From Cohaesibacter celericrescens (GTDB taxonomy: Bacteria > Pseudomonadota > Alphaproteobacteria > Rhizobiales > Cohaesibacteraceae), in the NCBI RefSeq assembly GCF_002866925.1, contig NZ_PKUQ01000001.1:186001-250000 (forward strand): a stretch of DNA of 64,000 nucleotides, in the 5' to 3' direction. The position numbers and the translations under genes are program-made. Below are positions 26,846 to 36,641 of this stretch, piece by piece. The notes under the pieces were generated by a model. It saw nothing but the letters and a program-made list of their open reading frames with translations, ran no database searches and had not been told where the DNA came from. Positions within the stretch are counted from its first letter, which is position 1, and every line of letters starts with the position of its first letter.

Positions 26846-28345
26846 CTAAATATAGTTGGTCAAGGTCAACTGATACATCATAGACGCTGCCTGATAGGAG
26901 GCTTCTATGGTATTTTTCAGGGTCATGATTTTCGCCGCGACCTCTTCCGTATCAACGCCCTCGATATTGTCTGAAACCGTCTGAAGCATGCTCGTAGTCG
27001 TCATATGCCGCGTATCCGCGTCCTTCATCACTTTACTTGCAACACCGAGTTGGGTTTGAATGGTCTTGACCACGTCACCCTGATTGACGCTTGAAAGGCC
27101 GGACGAAATTGCATCGGCAAGAGCACCGTAGCGGTTCTTATCCAGGCTGCTATTCTCATCAAAGGTAGGCAGTGAGAAGGCGGTCATATAGGCCAACTGC
27201 CGCGCGATACTGTCTTCATTTGCTCGCGCTCCGTAGGATATATCCAGCCGACTATCGACCTGTGCCACGGCCGTATCACGAGCACTTCCGATACTATTGT
27301 CTCCCACATACCAATTCACGGTTGGTTTGCCCGCAGCAGTCGCAGTATCCAATGTGGTGGCTGTTTCAGGGGTACCAACAACGCGTTTGGGTTCCCCGCC
27401 ATTTCCGGTGAGGAAAAAGTCCTGCGCGGCTTGTATTCGAGAAGCCGCCTCTCCCTCTGTCGCAACACTTTGCTCAATCTGAAAGGCCAACTCAACTTCG
27501 ATTGCAGCGGCGATATCATCGGGTGTGCCATTTAGAGAGAAATTCCCCTCACCCGGCATCGTTATGCCATTGGCAGCAACCAAACGCACCACTTTGGACG
27601 ATCCATCAGGCAGTTCAAAGGTAAAACTCATGGCCTCATTAGCCGAAGGCGCCGCCGTTAGAGCCACTGAGATACTGGCGGGACTCCCCGTAGGGCCCGT
27701 AACGGTCGCATTACTCAGAGTGCTTGAGACCGCGCTCAGCTTATAACCAAAATCGGTAACCTGTTCCGACATTGTCATGATCGAGCCGGTGGTTGAAAGG
27801 TCCAATCGACCACGCCCGTCACTACCAGCATCGGCACGCATCCGTTCATCGGTCACAGTGATCAGACCATCCTGACCAGTCATACCATTGACGATCTGAT
27901 CGTAGCTCCTTGTCGGCTGAACATCGGATGTCGTGCCTGAAAACACAAAATCACCATCGACCTCAGTATCAAGAAGCCCCAAGGCCTCTTTCACCAAAGT
28001 CGCAGCCGTCATCTGACCAACAGACTGGTTCTCGGCGGTGATATCATATTGGGTTGACGTCGCCGAACCACTGACCTCAGAGCCAATATCGACCAGACGC
28101 TGCAACGATACATCCATCATGGAAATCTGAAGTTGTGCTTGATCGATCGTGGAACGAAATCCATCGATTGACGAAATCTGCGCACGTAGATCCAGAGACT
28201 GTCCGACGTCCCCACCCAACCCGCTATAGGTTAGAGACTTCTTGCCCGTGCTGAGCTGGACGGTCAAATCTTCCAGTTTGTTGGAATTGCCGCTGAGGAT
28301 ATTCATAAGCACAGAAGAGGAGTAACCATTAGGTCCAGTGATCAT
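26846..28345 (-). CDS. flgL: Hook-filament junction protein FlgL
   Basis: FlgL joins hook and filament. The 499-residue protein has the N-terminal flagellin-like helix (NILSGNSNKLEDLTVQLSTG, then KKSLTYSGLGG) and a motif DFVFSGTTSDVQPTRSYDQI typical of FlgL. The C-terminal axial helix (EVAAKIMTLKNTIEASYQAA) ends the protein. It is 16 bases after flgK and the last gene of the flgE-flgK-flgL operon. Confidence 0.94.
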   Translation of the reverse strand: MITGPNGYSSSVLMNILSGNSNKLEDLTVQLSTGKKSLTYSGLGGDVGQSLDLRAQISSIDGFRSTIDQAQLQISMMDVSLQRLVDIGSEVSGSATSTQYDITAENQSVGQMTAATLVKEALGLLDTEVDGDFVFSGTTSDVQPTRSYDQIVNGMTGQDGLITVTDERMRADAGSDGRGRLDLSTTGSIMTMSEQVTDFGYKLSAVSSTLSNATVTGPTGSPASISVALTAAPSANEAMSFTFELPDGSSKVVRLVAANGITMPGEGNFSLNGTPDDIAAAIEVELAFQIEQSVATEGEAASRIQAAQDFFLTGNGGEPKRVVGTPETATTLDTATAAGKPTVNWYVGDNSIGSARDTAVAQVDSRLDISYGARANEDSIARQLAYMTAFSLPTFDENSSLDKNRYGALADAISSGLSSVNQGDVVKTIQTQLGVASKVMKDADTRHMTTTSMLQTVSDNIEGVDTEEVAAKIMTLKNTIEASYQAASMMYQLTLTNYI

Positions 28346-28361
28346 AATAAGCCATCTCTCT

Positions 28362-30218
28362 TTAAATACGCATCAACGCGTCCATCATTTCCTTAACAGC
28401 GGTCATGACACGAGCATTTGCGGAATAGGCTGTCTGCAATTCCAGCAGATTGGCCAATTCGATATCAATGTCGACATTTGAGGTTGATTCAAACCGCGCC
28501 TGAACATTGTTCATCACAATTTCCTGGCCCTCTAGTCGGGTCTGTGCGGTATTAGCCTGTTCGGCCTGATAGGAAATGATCTGTCTCGCAAATTCATCCA
28601 CCGTCATCGTCACCGGGGCGCCGCCTGACTGATAGGTGAACTGCAGTTCAGTGTTGGTCAGCGCATCATACAATGCGCTCGGACGCGTCTGATCCGATGC
28701 CCCTGCAGAACTGTCATATTTAACGAGCAAACTCGGATCGTCAACAAGAGCCGAATTGATGGCAATGCGTCCAGCAAACCCCACTTGCTGAGGGATACCT
28801 TCCACTTCACCTGAATAGATACCCGGTCCTGTGCCACTATCGACAAAAAACGGTAACGCCGTTGCCTCTTGCTGCAAACCGGTTGCAGTGGCTTTGGCAT
28901 CAAAAGACTGAATATCGACCGTATTTGCTGCGCCATCATCCAGAACACGCAAAGAATTACCAGATGGATTGCTGACTGTGAAAGCCGCTCCAAGAGCTGT
29001 CTGCACCTGCGCTGCAACACTGGCCATGCCACCGGAAAAGTCAATGCCGACAACTCGATCATCATTGCGCGCGGTTACATCATCAACCAATGGCAAAGAC
29101 AAAGCAGTCTCGGCCCGCACGAATGATACTGTGTTGGTATCTCCTGTTCCGACATCCTGATACGTAAAGGTGAAGACATCACCCGATTGCAAATCGCTCA
29201 GGTCAAGATCAAATCCGGCTTGCGCGCCAGATGTTGCGGCAACGCCCTCAACATCAAACTTGCTGAACGCATCGGCCATGCCGTCGGCCAAACTATCGAG
29301 TTGGTTCTGCGCTTCAACCAAAACGTCATCGCGCAATTCGATCAACGCACCAATCGTACCGCCATCAAAACCACCCGACGACGTCATGTCCAACAGACCG
29401 CCATTGGAGTTTTTCAGAGAAATACTACCCAACATGCTTTGTGCAGGATCTGCGTTCCATTCGGTCTCGGCACTGACGGTGCCATAGGCTGTAAATTCAA
29501 ATTCTGAAGCAGCTTGATCATAAAGTGACACGCCATTGGTCGTAGAAATCTTGACAGAATTATTCTCGCCATGTTCGACGCGAACTGGCACCAGTTCAGA
29601 CAATTGTGTAATCAGCATATCTCGCTGATCCATCAATCCCACCGGATCCACGCCATTCAGCGTCATTTCCTGAATTTTGCTGTCAATGCTATCAATATTT
29701 TGCAAATATCCATTGAGGTTTGCAACAGTTTCCTCAATTTCAAACTCCGCGTTCTGACGCAGTCCCTGAATGGCTTCAGAGGTTTCATTCAGTTTCTGGA
29801 CCAGAACCGCAGCTTCATTGAACACTTCCAGCCGCGTTGCCTCGTCATCTGGACTTGTCTGTAGTTTCTGCAATGAACTGCCAAATTCATTGACCAGAGT
29901 ATCGAGTGCGTTCGACCCACCCGGTTGCCCCAATAGGGCATCAACCTGACCGAGATATTGGTTGAGGGTGCTGGCATAACCGGTGGCAGCGGTTTCCGAC
30001 CAGAATTGCTTCTGCGCAACTTCATCGAGCGTCCTCTGCATAGTCGTATTGACTACGCTGGTGACTTGCCCATTGAGAACCAGATCCTCGCGGTTGCTTG
30101 TCTTTCTAGTGTAACCAACCGTATTGGCATTGGTAATATTGGAGGACACAACCTCCAGCTCGCGGTTGGTCGCCCGCAATCCGGATTGCGCAATCGTCAA
30201 TGCTGTACTCAGAGCCAT
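28362..30218 (-). CDS. flgK: Hook-filament junction protein FlgK
   Basis: FlgK (HAP1) is the first junction protein on the hook. The 618-residue sequence begins MALSTALTIAQSGLRATNRE and has the axial motif VVSSNITNANTVGYTRK. It ends with ELQTAYSANARVMTAVKEMM. The ATG at 30218 has a near-perfect AGGAGG site and is preferred to an upstream in-frame codon at 30254. Confidence 0.96.
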   Translation of the reverse strand: MALSTALTIAQSGLRATNRELEVVSSNITNANTVGYTRKTSNREDLVLNGQVTSVVNTTMQRTLDEVAQKQFWSETAATGYASTLNQYLGQVDALLGQPGGSNALDTLVNEFGSSLQKLQTSPDDEATRLEVFNEAAVLVQKLNETSEAIQGLRQNAEFEIEETVANLNGYLQNIDSIDSKIQEMTLNGVDPVGLMDQRDMLITQLSELVPVRVEHGENNSVKISTTNGVSLYDQAASEFEFTAYGTVSAETEWNADPAQSMLGSISLKNSNGGLLDMTSSGGFDGGTIGALIELRDDVLVEAQNQLDSLADGMADAFSKFDVEGVAATSGAQAGFDLDLSDLQSGDVFTFTYQDVGTGDTNTVSFVRAETALSLPLVDDVTARNDDRVVGIDFSGGMASVAAQVQTALGAAFTVSNPSGNSLRVLDDGAANTVDIQSFDAKATATGLQQEATALPFFVDSGTGPGIYSGEVEGIPQQVGFAGRIAINSALVDDPSLLVKYDSSAGASDQTRPSALYDALTNTELQFTYQSGGAPVTMTVDEFARQIISYQAEQANTAQTRLEGQEIVMNNVQARFESTSNVDIDIELANLLELQTAYSANARVMTAVKEMMDALMRI

Positions 30219-30242
30219 TTGACTTCCTCCTGATCGCAGCCC

Positions 30243-30263
30243 CCCGATCCACAAAGGATCGGG
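30243..30263 (-). other. Hairpin in the flgE-flgK mRNA spacer
   Basis: The inverted repeat CCCGATCC/GGATCGGG with a five-base loop lies 25 bases upstream of the flgK ATG. It has no T run, so it is not a terminator. It could stabilise or set a processing point between the hook and junction-protein parts of the message. Confidence 0.5.
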
Positions 30264-30286
30264 AGACTAGGATCAATTTCCATAAA

Positions 30287-31663
30287 CTAACGAATGACCT
30301 GCATGACTTCCGAAAGCATATCTCGTGCGGTCGACAACACGCGAGTATTGGCGGTATAGGCCTGTTGAGACACGATCATCTTGGAAAATTCATCAGCAAT
30401 ATCAACGTTAGAGGCTTCAAGTGAGGAACCGCGAATCGAACCGGTCGCTCCCAAAATAGCTTCGCCCGAATCTTCAGATGCGAGGAAAGCGCCGCCACTT
30501 TCTCGCGCCAGATAGTTATCACCATCAAACGACGCCAGAATGATCTCCGCCATATTGCTTGATTTGCCGTTGGAATAGTTAGCAACCACATACCCGGAAG
30601 AGTCGATGCTGATATTGGTCAATTCGCCGGCAGCTGCACCATCCTGTGACAAATTCATATTGGCCACACCTGTGTTGGTGGAGTAGCCGGTGATGCCGTT
30701 GCCACCATGGTCGAGCACGATATTACCCAGATTATCGCCATCAACCGTCATAGCAGGCACAGTTACCGAAGCCGTAGGAGCCGTCATGTCACCTGCAACG
30801 TTAAACGTATAATCCTGCCCTACGTTGGTCCATTTGGTTGCAGTCCCTGTGGCCTCAGAATCGCTTTTGTAAAACAGGTTCCACGTATCTTCTGTCGCGG
30901 GCACCGCAGATGCGTCGCCTTCAAGGGTTTTGGCCCAACGCAGCTGTACGCTGACATTTTCACCATTAGCGACATAAGCAGTGATTGCGCCACCAGAGAT
31001 GGACTGGGACAGGAAATTTGTTTCATCCTGAGCCTGAACCGTACCGGTACCAGCCGTGGTTGGATCTACGGTATATCCTGATCCCGGGGTCAACACAGAA
31101 CCGCTTGAATCTGTGGTAGATGGTGTTGCTGGCAAGTTACCGGTGTAGGTAATGGTCGTTGTTGCCTCGGCCGCCATAAAGCCTTCTTCAAAAGTAGTCG
31201 GCTTGGGAACAGAACTAACGGGGTTTCCGGTCGCATCATCCAATTCAATCACGGCCAGATAGTTGCCGGCGTCATTGACAAAATAGCCATCCTGATCGAG
31301 CGTAAAGTCACCTCGGCGGGTATAAAGCGGTGTGCCATCAAAAATTGGGGAGCCATCCACTTCGCCGATTTTGTTATAAACCACGAAATAGCCATCGCCA
31401 CTGATCGACATATGTGTCGAAGTATCCGACGCACCGACAGGTCCAGCCACTGTGTTGGTGCCGCGTGAACTGGTCAACACAGAGCCAGATTTCTGAGCGC
31501 TTTTATCAGAGGTAAAGTTGCTTACCAAATCAACAAACGCCGTATCAACGCGTTTATAGCCCGTGGTAGAAGCGTTGGCGATGTTGCCTGAAATGTTTTG
31601 CATTGCAGTTGACTGCGCGCTCATTCCTGCGACGGAGGTCGTTAGCGCTGAATAAAGACTCAT
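30287..31663 (-). CDS. flgE: Flagellar hook protein FlgE
   Basis: FlgE polymerises into the hook. The 458-residue protein starts MSLYSALTTSVAGMSAQSTA, contains MQNISGNIANASTTGYKRVD, and ends with FSKMIVSQQAYTANTRVLST and the final axial helix. It leads the flgE-flgK-flgL operon, and a sigma-54 promoter lies 45 bases upstream. Confidence 0.96.
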   Translation of the reverse strand: MSLYSALTTSVAGMSAQSTAMQNISGNIANASTTGYKRVDTAFVDLVSNFTSDKSAQKSGSVLTSSRGTNTVAGPVGASDTSTHMSISGDGYFVVYNKIGEVDGSPIFDGTPLYTRRGDFTLDQDGYFVNDAGNYLAVIELDDATGNPVSSVPKPTTFEEGFMAAEATTTITYTGNLPATPSTTDSSGSVLTPGSGYTVDPTTAGTGTVQAQDETNFLSQSISGGAITAYVANGENVSVQLRWAKTLEGDASAVPATEDTWNLFYKSDSEATGTATKWTNVGQDYTFNVAGDMTAPTASVTVPAMTVDGDNLGNIVLDHGGNGITGYSTNTGVANMNLSQDGAAAGELTNISIDSSGYVVANYSNGKSSNMAEIILASFDGDNYLARESGGAFLASEDSGEAILGATGSIRGSSLEASNVDIADEFSKMIVSQQAYTANTRVLSTARDMLSEVMQVIR

Positions 31664-31707
31664 GGTACTTCCCTTTGAAGAGATACAAATCAGATTGCCT
31701 TTACATC

Positions 31708-31723
31708 AGCAAGTTTCGGGCCA
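31708..31723 (-). promoter_or_regulatory. Sigma-54 promoter for flgE-flgK-flgL
   Basis: The minus strand reads TGGCCCGAAACTTGCT: TGGCCCG, four bases, TTGCT. This matches the sigma-54 consensus at all key positions, including the twelve-base GG-GC step. It is 45 bases before the flgE ATG. Confidence 0.85.
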
Positions 31724-31769
31724 GTTTTGATAAATTTTTAAATTCAATAAAATCAAATACTTATCAATA

Positions 31770-31784
31770 TTAACCCTTTATTAA
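31770..31784. promoter_or_regulatory. CtrA-type box between flgE and moxR-like gene
   Basis: TTAACCCTTTATTAA is a perfect TTAA-N7-TTAA box, which reads as such on both strands. It is about 105 bases upstream of flgE, close behind the sigma-54 promoter. The 31664-32003 interval holds no gene. Confidence 0.5.
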
Positions 31785-32003
31785 GCAGGAAGTTTTGACC
31801 TTATCGAGAGGGCAAGCGGAAATATTTGCCCGTAGGAACGAGGCCATTTGAGTCGCGGTTCTGGTTCTGAAATTGGCTCGCGCCCGGTGAAATTTGATTG
31901 CACGCCTCATTCTGGCCGATATAGTCGCACTGCGAAGATGAGCAACCTCAAGTGCTCGGACCTTAAAATGGCCAGCCAATCCAAAAAACCACAGGGGAAT
32001 GTT

Positions 32004-32846
32004 ATGCGCTTTGAAGGCACATCAAATTATGTCGCCACAGAGGATCTCAGAATTGCGGTCAATGCGGCGGTAACACTGCAACGCCCCCTTCTGGTCAAGG
32101 GAGAGCCGGGCACCGGAAAAACAGTTCTGGCGCAAGAGATTGCCAACGCCCTTGATGCCCCTTTGATAGAATGGAACATCAAATCAACCACCAAGGCGCA
32201 ACAGGGCCTGTATGAGTATGACGCTGTCTCACGCCTGCGCGATAGCCAATTGGGCGATGAACGGGTCAAGGATATCGCCAATTATATTCGCCGCGGTAAG
32301 GTTTGGGAGGCGTTTGAATCTCCCAAACGGCCAGTGTTGCTGATTGACGAGATCGACAAAGCGGACATTGAATTTCCAAATGATCTTTTGCAGGAACTGG
32401 ATCGCATGGAATTCCATGTCTATGAAACCGGCCAATTGGTCAAAGCAAAACAGCGCCCGATTATTCTCATCACCTCGAACAACGAAAAAGAATTGCCCGA
32501 CGCCTTTTTGCGCCGCTGCTTCTTTCACTATATCCAGTTCCCCGATGAACAAACGATGCGCGACATTGTTGAAGTTCACTATCCGGGTATCAAAAACCGG
32601 TTATTGAATCAGGCATTGTCTATCTTCTATTCTGTGCGTGATGTCTCCGGCCTGAAAAAGAAACCGTCAACGTCTGAATTGCTCGACTGGATCAAGCTAT
32701 TGCTCAACGAGGATATTGATCTGGAAACCTTGCGAGAAACCGACCCAACCAAGACAATTCCGCCTCTGCACGGTGCCTTACTCAAGAATGAGCAGGATGT
32801 GCATTTGTTCCAACGCCTTGCTTTTATGGCCAGAGGGCAACGTTAA
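32004..32846 (+). CDS. MoxR-family AAA+ ATPase
   Basis: MoxR ATPases act with von Willebrand A proteins as chaperone-like complex-remodelling machines. The 280-residue protein has Walker A GEPGTGKT (about 33-40), Walker B LLIDEID and the sensor-1 region ILITSNNEKELPDAFLRRCF. The ATG at 32004 (MRFEGTSNYVATEDL) has AGGGGAA upstream and matches the family start; an in-frame extension to 31848 is unlikely. The likely VWA partner is at 37895, 5 kb away. Confidence 0.93.
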   Translation: MRFEGTSNYVATEDLRIAVNAAVTLQRPLLVKGEPGTGKTVLAQEIANALDAPLIEWNIKSTTKAQQGLYEYDAVSRLRDSQLGDERVKDIANYIRRGKVWEAFESPKRPVLLIDEIDKADIEFPNDLLQELDRMEFHVYETGQLVKAKQRPIILITSNNEKELPDAFLRRCFFHYIQFPDEQTMRDIVEVHYPGIKNRLLNQALSIFYSVRDVSGLKKKPSTSELLDWIKLLLNEDIDLETLRETDPTKTIPPLHGALLKNEQDVHLFQRLAFMARGQR

Positions 32847-32886
32847 AACAGGACAACGTTAGACCCAACACCCAAGACAGTGGCGC

Positions 32887-34179
32887 TTAACTGCGCCACT
32901 CATCCCACCAGTCATGCATTTGCAGTCCCCAATAGACAAGCTGCGTCCCCATACGTCCGATAGGACCACCGCCCCATTGCGCATCAAAAGGCTCAAACAG
33001 GCGATGCCGGTCTGAAAGCCCCGCGATCCCTTCCGCTGCCAGCATGCCGATGGTTGCCGTGCTGTTGAGCCCATGCCCGCCCGTCGCAGTCGCAGACCAC
33101 AGTCCGGGCTCCATTTCGCGTAAGACAGGCATTTTGTGCAGGCAATAGCCCATCAAACCAGCCCAGGCAAAATCCACCCCGAAGTCGCCAAGCTGCGGAT
33201 AGATCGAAAGAATGTCTTTTTTCAGCATTGATGCCAGCGCCTGAGGCTGCGACCGGCGGGTCGTCATGCGACCACCCCACAACAACCGCGAGCTATCTTC
33301 AACGAGGCGGTAATAATCCCCTGCTCGACGCGTATCCCCAATGCACCCCGCGTATCGAATGGCACGGCTTAACTGGTGCGCCATCGGCTCAGAAGTCATA
33401 ACATAGGTCGCAACAGGCAGAACCGCGCGTTCGAGCTTGGGATAAAGATCTTGCATATAGGCACTGCCGCACAGCAAAACCGAACCGGCTTGCACATGCC
33501 CATTGCCCTCACAGCGCACAGTCCAATGCCCACTGGACTTTTCCAACGAACGGGCCTGTTGGCCTTCATATATTTGCCCGCCGCGCTGCCGAATATCCTG
33601 AGCCAAGGCCAATGCATAATTGAGAGGTTGAATATGAAAAGCCTCAGGATCTTCCATGCCCTGAAAATAGAGTTCTGAGACCAGATGCTCGCGGACGCGT
33701 TCCTTTGGCCAATAGCCATAGGCGGTGCCATACACCGAATTGAAATAATCGATGTCTCGTTGCAACCGGTCTTCATTGCTATAGCGAGACACCCGAAGCC
33801 AGCCTTCTTGGGGGCGCACACCGCGCGCGCCCAGCTCTGAGACAGCTTGCTGAACATAATTGGTCCCCAATCTGGAGACATCGAACAGCGCCTTGGTTTG
33901 CGCCACCCCGAGCTGCCGCTCCAGCGCACCAAGCCCTTGCGCATAGCCGTCAGAGACAAAACCGCCATTGCGGCCAGAGGCACCCCAGCCAACCCGATTG
34001 CCTTCAATCAGCACCACTGACTTACCGGCTTTTAGCAACTCACGAGCAGCAGTGAGGCCTGCCAACCCCGCCCCGATGATACAAACATCCACCTGCACTA
34101 GACCATTCAGGGTCAAAGGACTTAAAGCTGGCACCATTGTGTGCTTATAAAAACTGTCAATATAGTCAATATGTGTCAT
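32887..34179 (-). CDS. FAD-dependent amine/amino-acid oxidoreductase (DAO family)
   Basis: The 430-residue protein has an N-terminal dinucleotide-binding fold (DVCIIGAGLAGLTAARELLK, about residues 31-50), then WGASGRNGGFVSDG. A C-terminal FAD-binding segment with WSATATGGHGLNSTATIG follows. This arrangement resembles gamma-glutamylputrescine oxidase and related DAO-family enzymes. The substrate cannot be read from the sequence. It is convergent with the MoxR gene and divergent from the SixA-like gene. Confidence 0.88.
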   Translation of the reverse strand: MTHIDYIDSFYKHTMVPALSPLTLNGLVQVDVCIIGAGLAGLTAARELLKAGKSVVLIEGNRVGWGASGRNGGFVSDGYAQGLGALERQLGVAQTKALFDVSRLGTNYVQQAVSELGARGVRPQEGWLRVSRYSNEDRLQRDIDYFNSVYGTAYGYWPKERVREHLVSELYFQGMEDPEAFHIQPLNYALALAQDIRQRGGQIYEGQQARSLEKSSGHWTVRCEGNGHVQAGSVLLCGSAYMQDLYPKLERAVLPVATYVMTSEPMAHQLSRAIRYAGCIGDTRRAGDYYRLVEDSSRLLWGGRMTTRRSQPQALASMLKKDILSIYPQLGDFGVDFAWAGLMGYCLHKMPVLREMEPGLWSATATGGHGLNSTATIGMLAAEGIAGLSDRHRLFEPFDAQWGGGPIGRMGTQLVYWGLQMHDWWDEWRS

Positions 34180-34377
34180 GCAATTGCAGTATCTTTGAGT
34201 AAAATATCAGGACTTGCGTCGCGTTCATCGCGGCTACACTATAAATGTCTTGCCAAAGATATGCCCTTGTCGTGCTGCATGCCAGCCTCTTTCCTGATGT
34301 GTAGCTTCGTTTTCACAGTTCAATCAATGATGAGTGCAACTGAAGTGCGCGTCATGGACCCGAAGGAAGTTGCATTC

Positions 34378-34947
34378 ATGCTCAGACTTTTTTTGCTGCG
34401 CCACGCCAAATCATCATGGTCTGATCCAGACCTGCATGATTTTGACAGGCCCTTGAACAAACGCGGCAAGAAGGACCCGCCCAAAATCGCCCTCGCGATG
34501 AAAGAACGGGGGTATTGTCCCGACCGCATTCTCTGTTCATCGTCCATGCGCACAAAAGAAACACTGGGCGGCATTCTTCCCGGTTTACAAGGCGACGTCA
34601 GCCTGAAGCTGCTGGATGATCTCTATGAAGGCCATGCCCCCGACTATCTTGTGATCATGCGGGCCCATGCCAAAGACAGCAACAACCTGATGATCGTCGG
34701 GCACAACACCGGCCTGCACGAAATAGCCCTTCGGCTGATCACCAACACCAACACACCGTTGGCTACCGACATGGAAATAAAGTTCCCAACTTCGGCTCTG
34801 GCCGTGATCGACTTTGATTGTGACAGTTGGAACATGGTAACGGCCCAGAGTGGTCAGCTGATCGATTTTATAAAACCACGAGATATAGCAATTGATATGC
34901 ACGCAATCCTTCTGGAAAATCCGGCACCCGCGTTCTTTCGTCGCTAA
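34378..34947 (+). CDS. SixA-type histidine phosphatase
   Basis: The 189-residue protein has the histidine-phosphatase signature LFLLRHAKSSW (His9) and the second catalytic motif MIVGHNTGLHEIA. SixA homologues remove phosphate from histidine phosphotransfer domains or from PTS-Ntr components. The ATG at 34378 has AAGGAAG upstream. The frame continues 79 codons upstream without a conserved match, so the shorter form is chosen. Confidence 0.88.
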   Translation: MLRLFLLRHAKSSWSDPDLHDFDRPLNKRGKKDPPKIALAMKERGYCPDRILCSSSMRTKETLGGILPGLQGDVSLKLLDDLYEGHAPDYLVIMRAHAKDSNNLMIVGHNTGLHEIALRLITNTNTPLATDMEIKFPTSALAVIDFDCDSWNMVTAQSGQLIDFIKPRDIAIDMHAILLENPAPAFFRR

Positions 34948-35096
34948 GCACCAGAGGCGCAACAGCCGCTCACTTTGATAAAACGCCTGCGTTATATTTG
35001 CATTCTCGCCGTGCCTTGCTTACATCCATAAGCATGCTAGAGCATGATGGATAAGCGTGGTTGCGCCGTTTCAAGCGACCAAAGACAGGCGAAGCT

Positions 35097-36641
35097 ATGA
35101 AACTATTCGATGAAGTAAGGATCGCAACGTCCAATCTAACGGATTTTGCCAGCGACTTGGCAGAGCCCACCTTGCGTTTGGGTGTCACGGGATTGGCGCG
35201 TGCGGGCAAAACCATTTTCATATCCTCCAGTCTGCATAACATCATCCATGGGGGGCGTTTGCCACGCTTTGAAGCCCATGCGACAGGACGCATCGGCACC
35301 GCAGAAATCAGCCCCCATCCAGACACCCTCATTCCGCGCTTTCGGTATGAAGATCATATCGCAGATCTAACCGACACCCGCGTCTGGCCCTCCTCCACCA
35401 GCAGAACCAGCCAGGTCCGTCTCTCCCTTCGATACCAATCCAAAGGAAGCTTCAAACGCACGTTCCAATCGGACAGGTTGGCGCTCGATATTGTCGATTA
35501 CCCCGGTGAGTGGTTGCTCGATCTGACCTTGATGGATCAGGACTATCGCACGTGGTCTGCACGGTCCTTCAAACAAGCCAACAAACCGCTTTACAAAACC
35601 CATTCGCACCTATGGCGGGCCTTCGCCGAGGGCATCCATGGTAAGCTGGACACACAGCTGCAAGGCGACGAACCAGTGTTGGAGACCATCGCCCGCGAGA
35701 CCACAAACAACTTTACCGCGTATCTACTTGAGGCAAAAAAGGCCCGCGGAGCCTATGCTCTCCTGACCCCTGGCCGCTTCCTTATGCCCGGCGATTTACA
35801 AGACAGCCCTGCCCTAACATTTGCTCCCTTGCCCGACGATCTGTTTAGCAAAGACCGCAAGAGCCTTTGGGCCATGATGGAACGCCGGTTCGAGGCTTAT
35901 AAAAATTCGATCATTGTGCCTTTCTATCGTGATCACTTTGCCAGACTTGATCGACAGATTGTCCTGATTGACCTTCTTGCCGCTCTTAATGAAGGACCTG
36001 AAACGCTGGCCGAGCTGGAAGAAACCATCACCGAAATTCTCCGCGCCTTCCGCCCCGGCTCTCGTTTCTGGCTTCGCAATTTAGTCTCCCGCCGGATCGA
36101 TAAAATCCTGTTTGCCGCCACCAAAGCAGACCATTTGCACCACACCTCCCACGACCGTTTGGAGCGCATTCTCAATCGCCTCGTTGAGCGCGCCGCACAG
36201 CGGCTGGAATCGGCAGGTGCCGACTATGAAACCATGGCCATTGCCGCCGTCCGCGCCACCCGTGAAGCCACACTTAATGTAGATGGTGAAGATCTACCGT
36301 CCTTGGTCGGAATCCCGATGGCCGGTGAATCTTTAGGTGAAGACGAATTTGACGGAATATCAGAATTTGCCTTATTCCCCGGAGACTTACCGACAAATTT
36401 TGAATCACTTTTTGAACCAATTGATTCAATATCTCAAAAAAAATCTAACACTAGGGATGAAGAAACCAGCAGCAAAGCGATTTCGGTTTCCGCACCGCCG
36501 CTCCACTTCAAGGACCCGTTACGGTTTGTGCGATTCCGGCCTCCCGAACTTGACAAATCCTCAAGTGGAACGGCGCTTTCGCTGCCCCATATCCGCCTTG
36601 ACCGCGCCCTTGAATTCCTGCTGGGAGATATTTTGAAATGA
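35097..36641 (+). CDS. YcjX-like P-loop ATPase/GTPase
   Basis: The 514-residue protein matches the YcjX family: Walker A GLARAGKTIF (about residues 32-41), a DIVDYPGEWLLDLTLM segment like a G3 motif, and FAATKADHLHHTSHDRLERI. YcjX is a stress-linked protein usually encoded with the membrane protein YcjF. Here the stop overlaps the ycjF-like start by four bases. The ATG at 35097 has AGGCGAAG upstream, better than a TTG at 35061. Confidence 0.92.
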   Translation: MKLFDEVRIATSNLTDFASDLAEPTLRLGVTGLARAGKTIFISSSLHNIIHGGRLPRFEAHATGRIGTAEISPHPDTLIPRFRYEDHIADLTDTRVWPSSTSRTSQVRLSLRYQSKGSFKRTFQSDRLALDIVDYPGEWLLDLTLMDQDYRTWSARSFKQANKPLYKTHSHLWRAFAEGIHGKLDTQLQGDEPVLETIARETTNNFTAYLLEAKKARGAYALLTPGRFLMPGDLQDSPALTFAPLPDDLFSKDRKSLWAMMERRFEAYKNSIIVPFYRDHFARLDRQIVLIDLLAALNEGPETLAELEETITEILRAFRPGSRFWLRNLVSRRIDKILFAATKADHLHHTSHDRLERILNRLVERAAQRLESAGADYETMAIAAVRATREATLNVDGEDLPSLVGIPMAGESLGEDEFDGISEFALFPGDLPTNFESLFEPIDSISQKKSNTRDEETSSKAISVSAPPLHFKDPLRFVRFRPPELDKSSSGTALSLPHIRLDRALEFLLGDILK

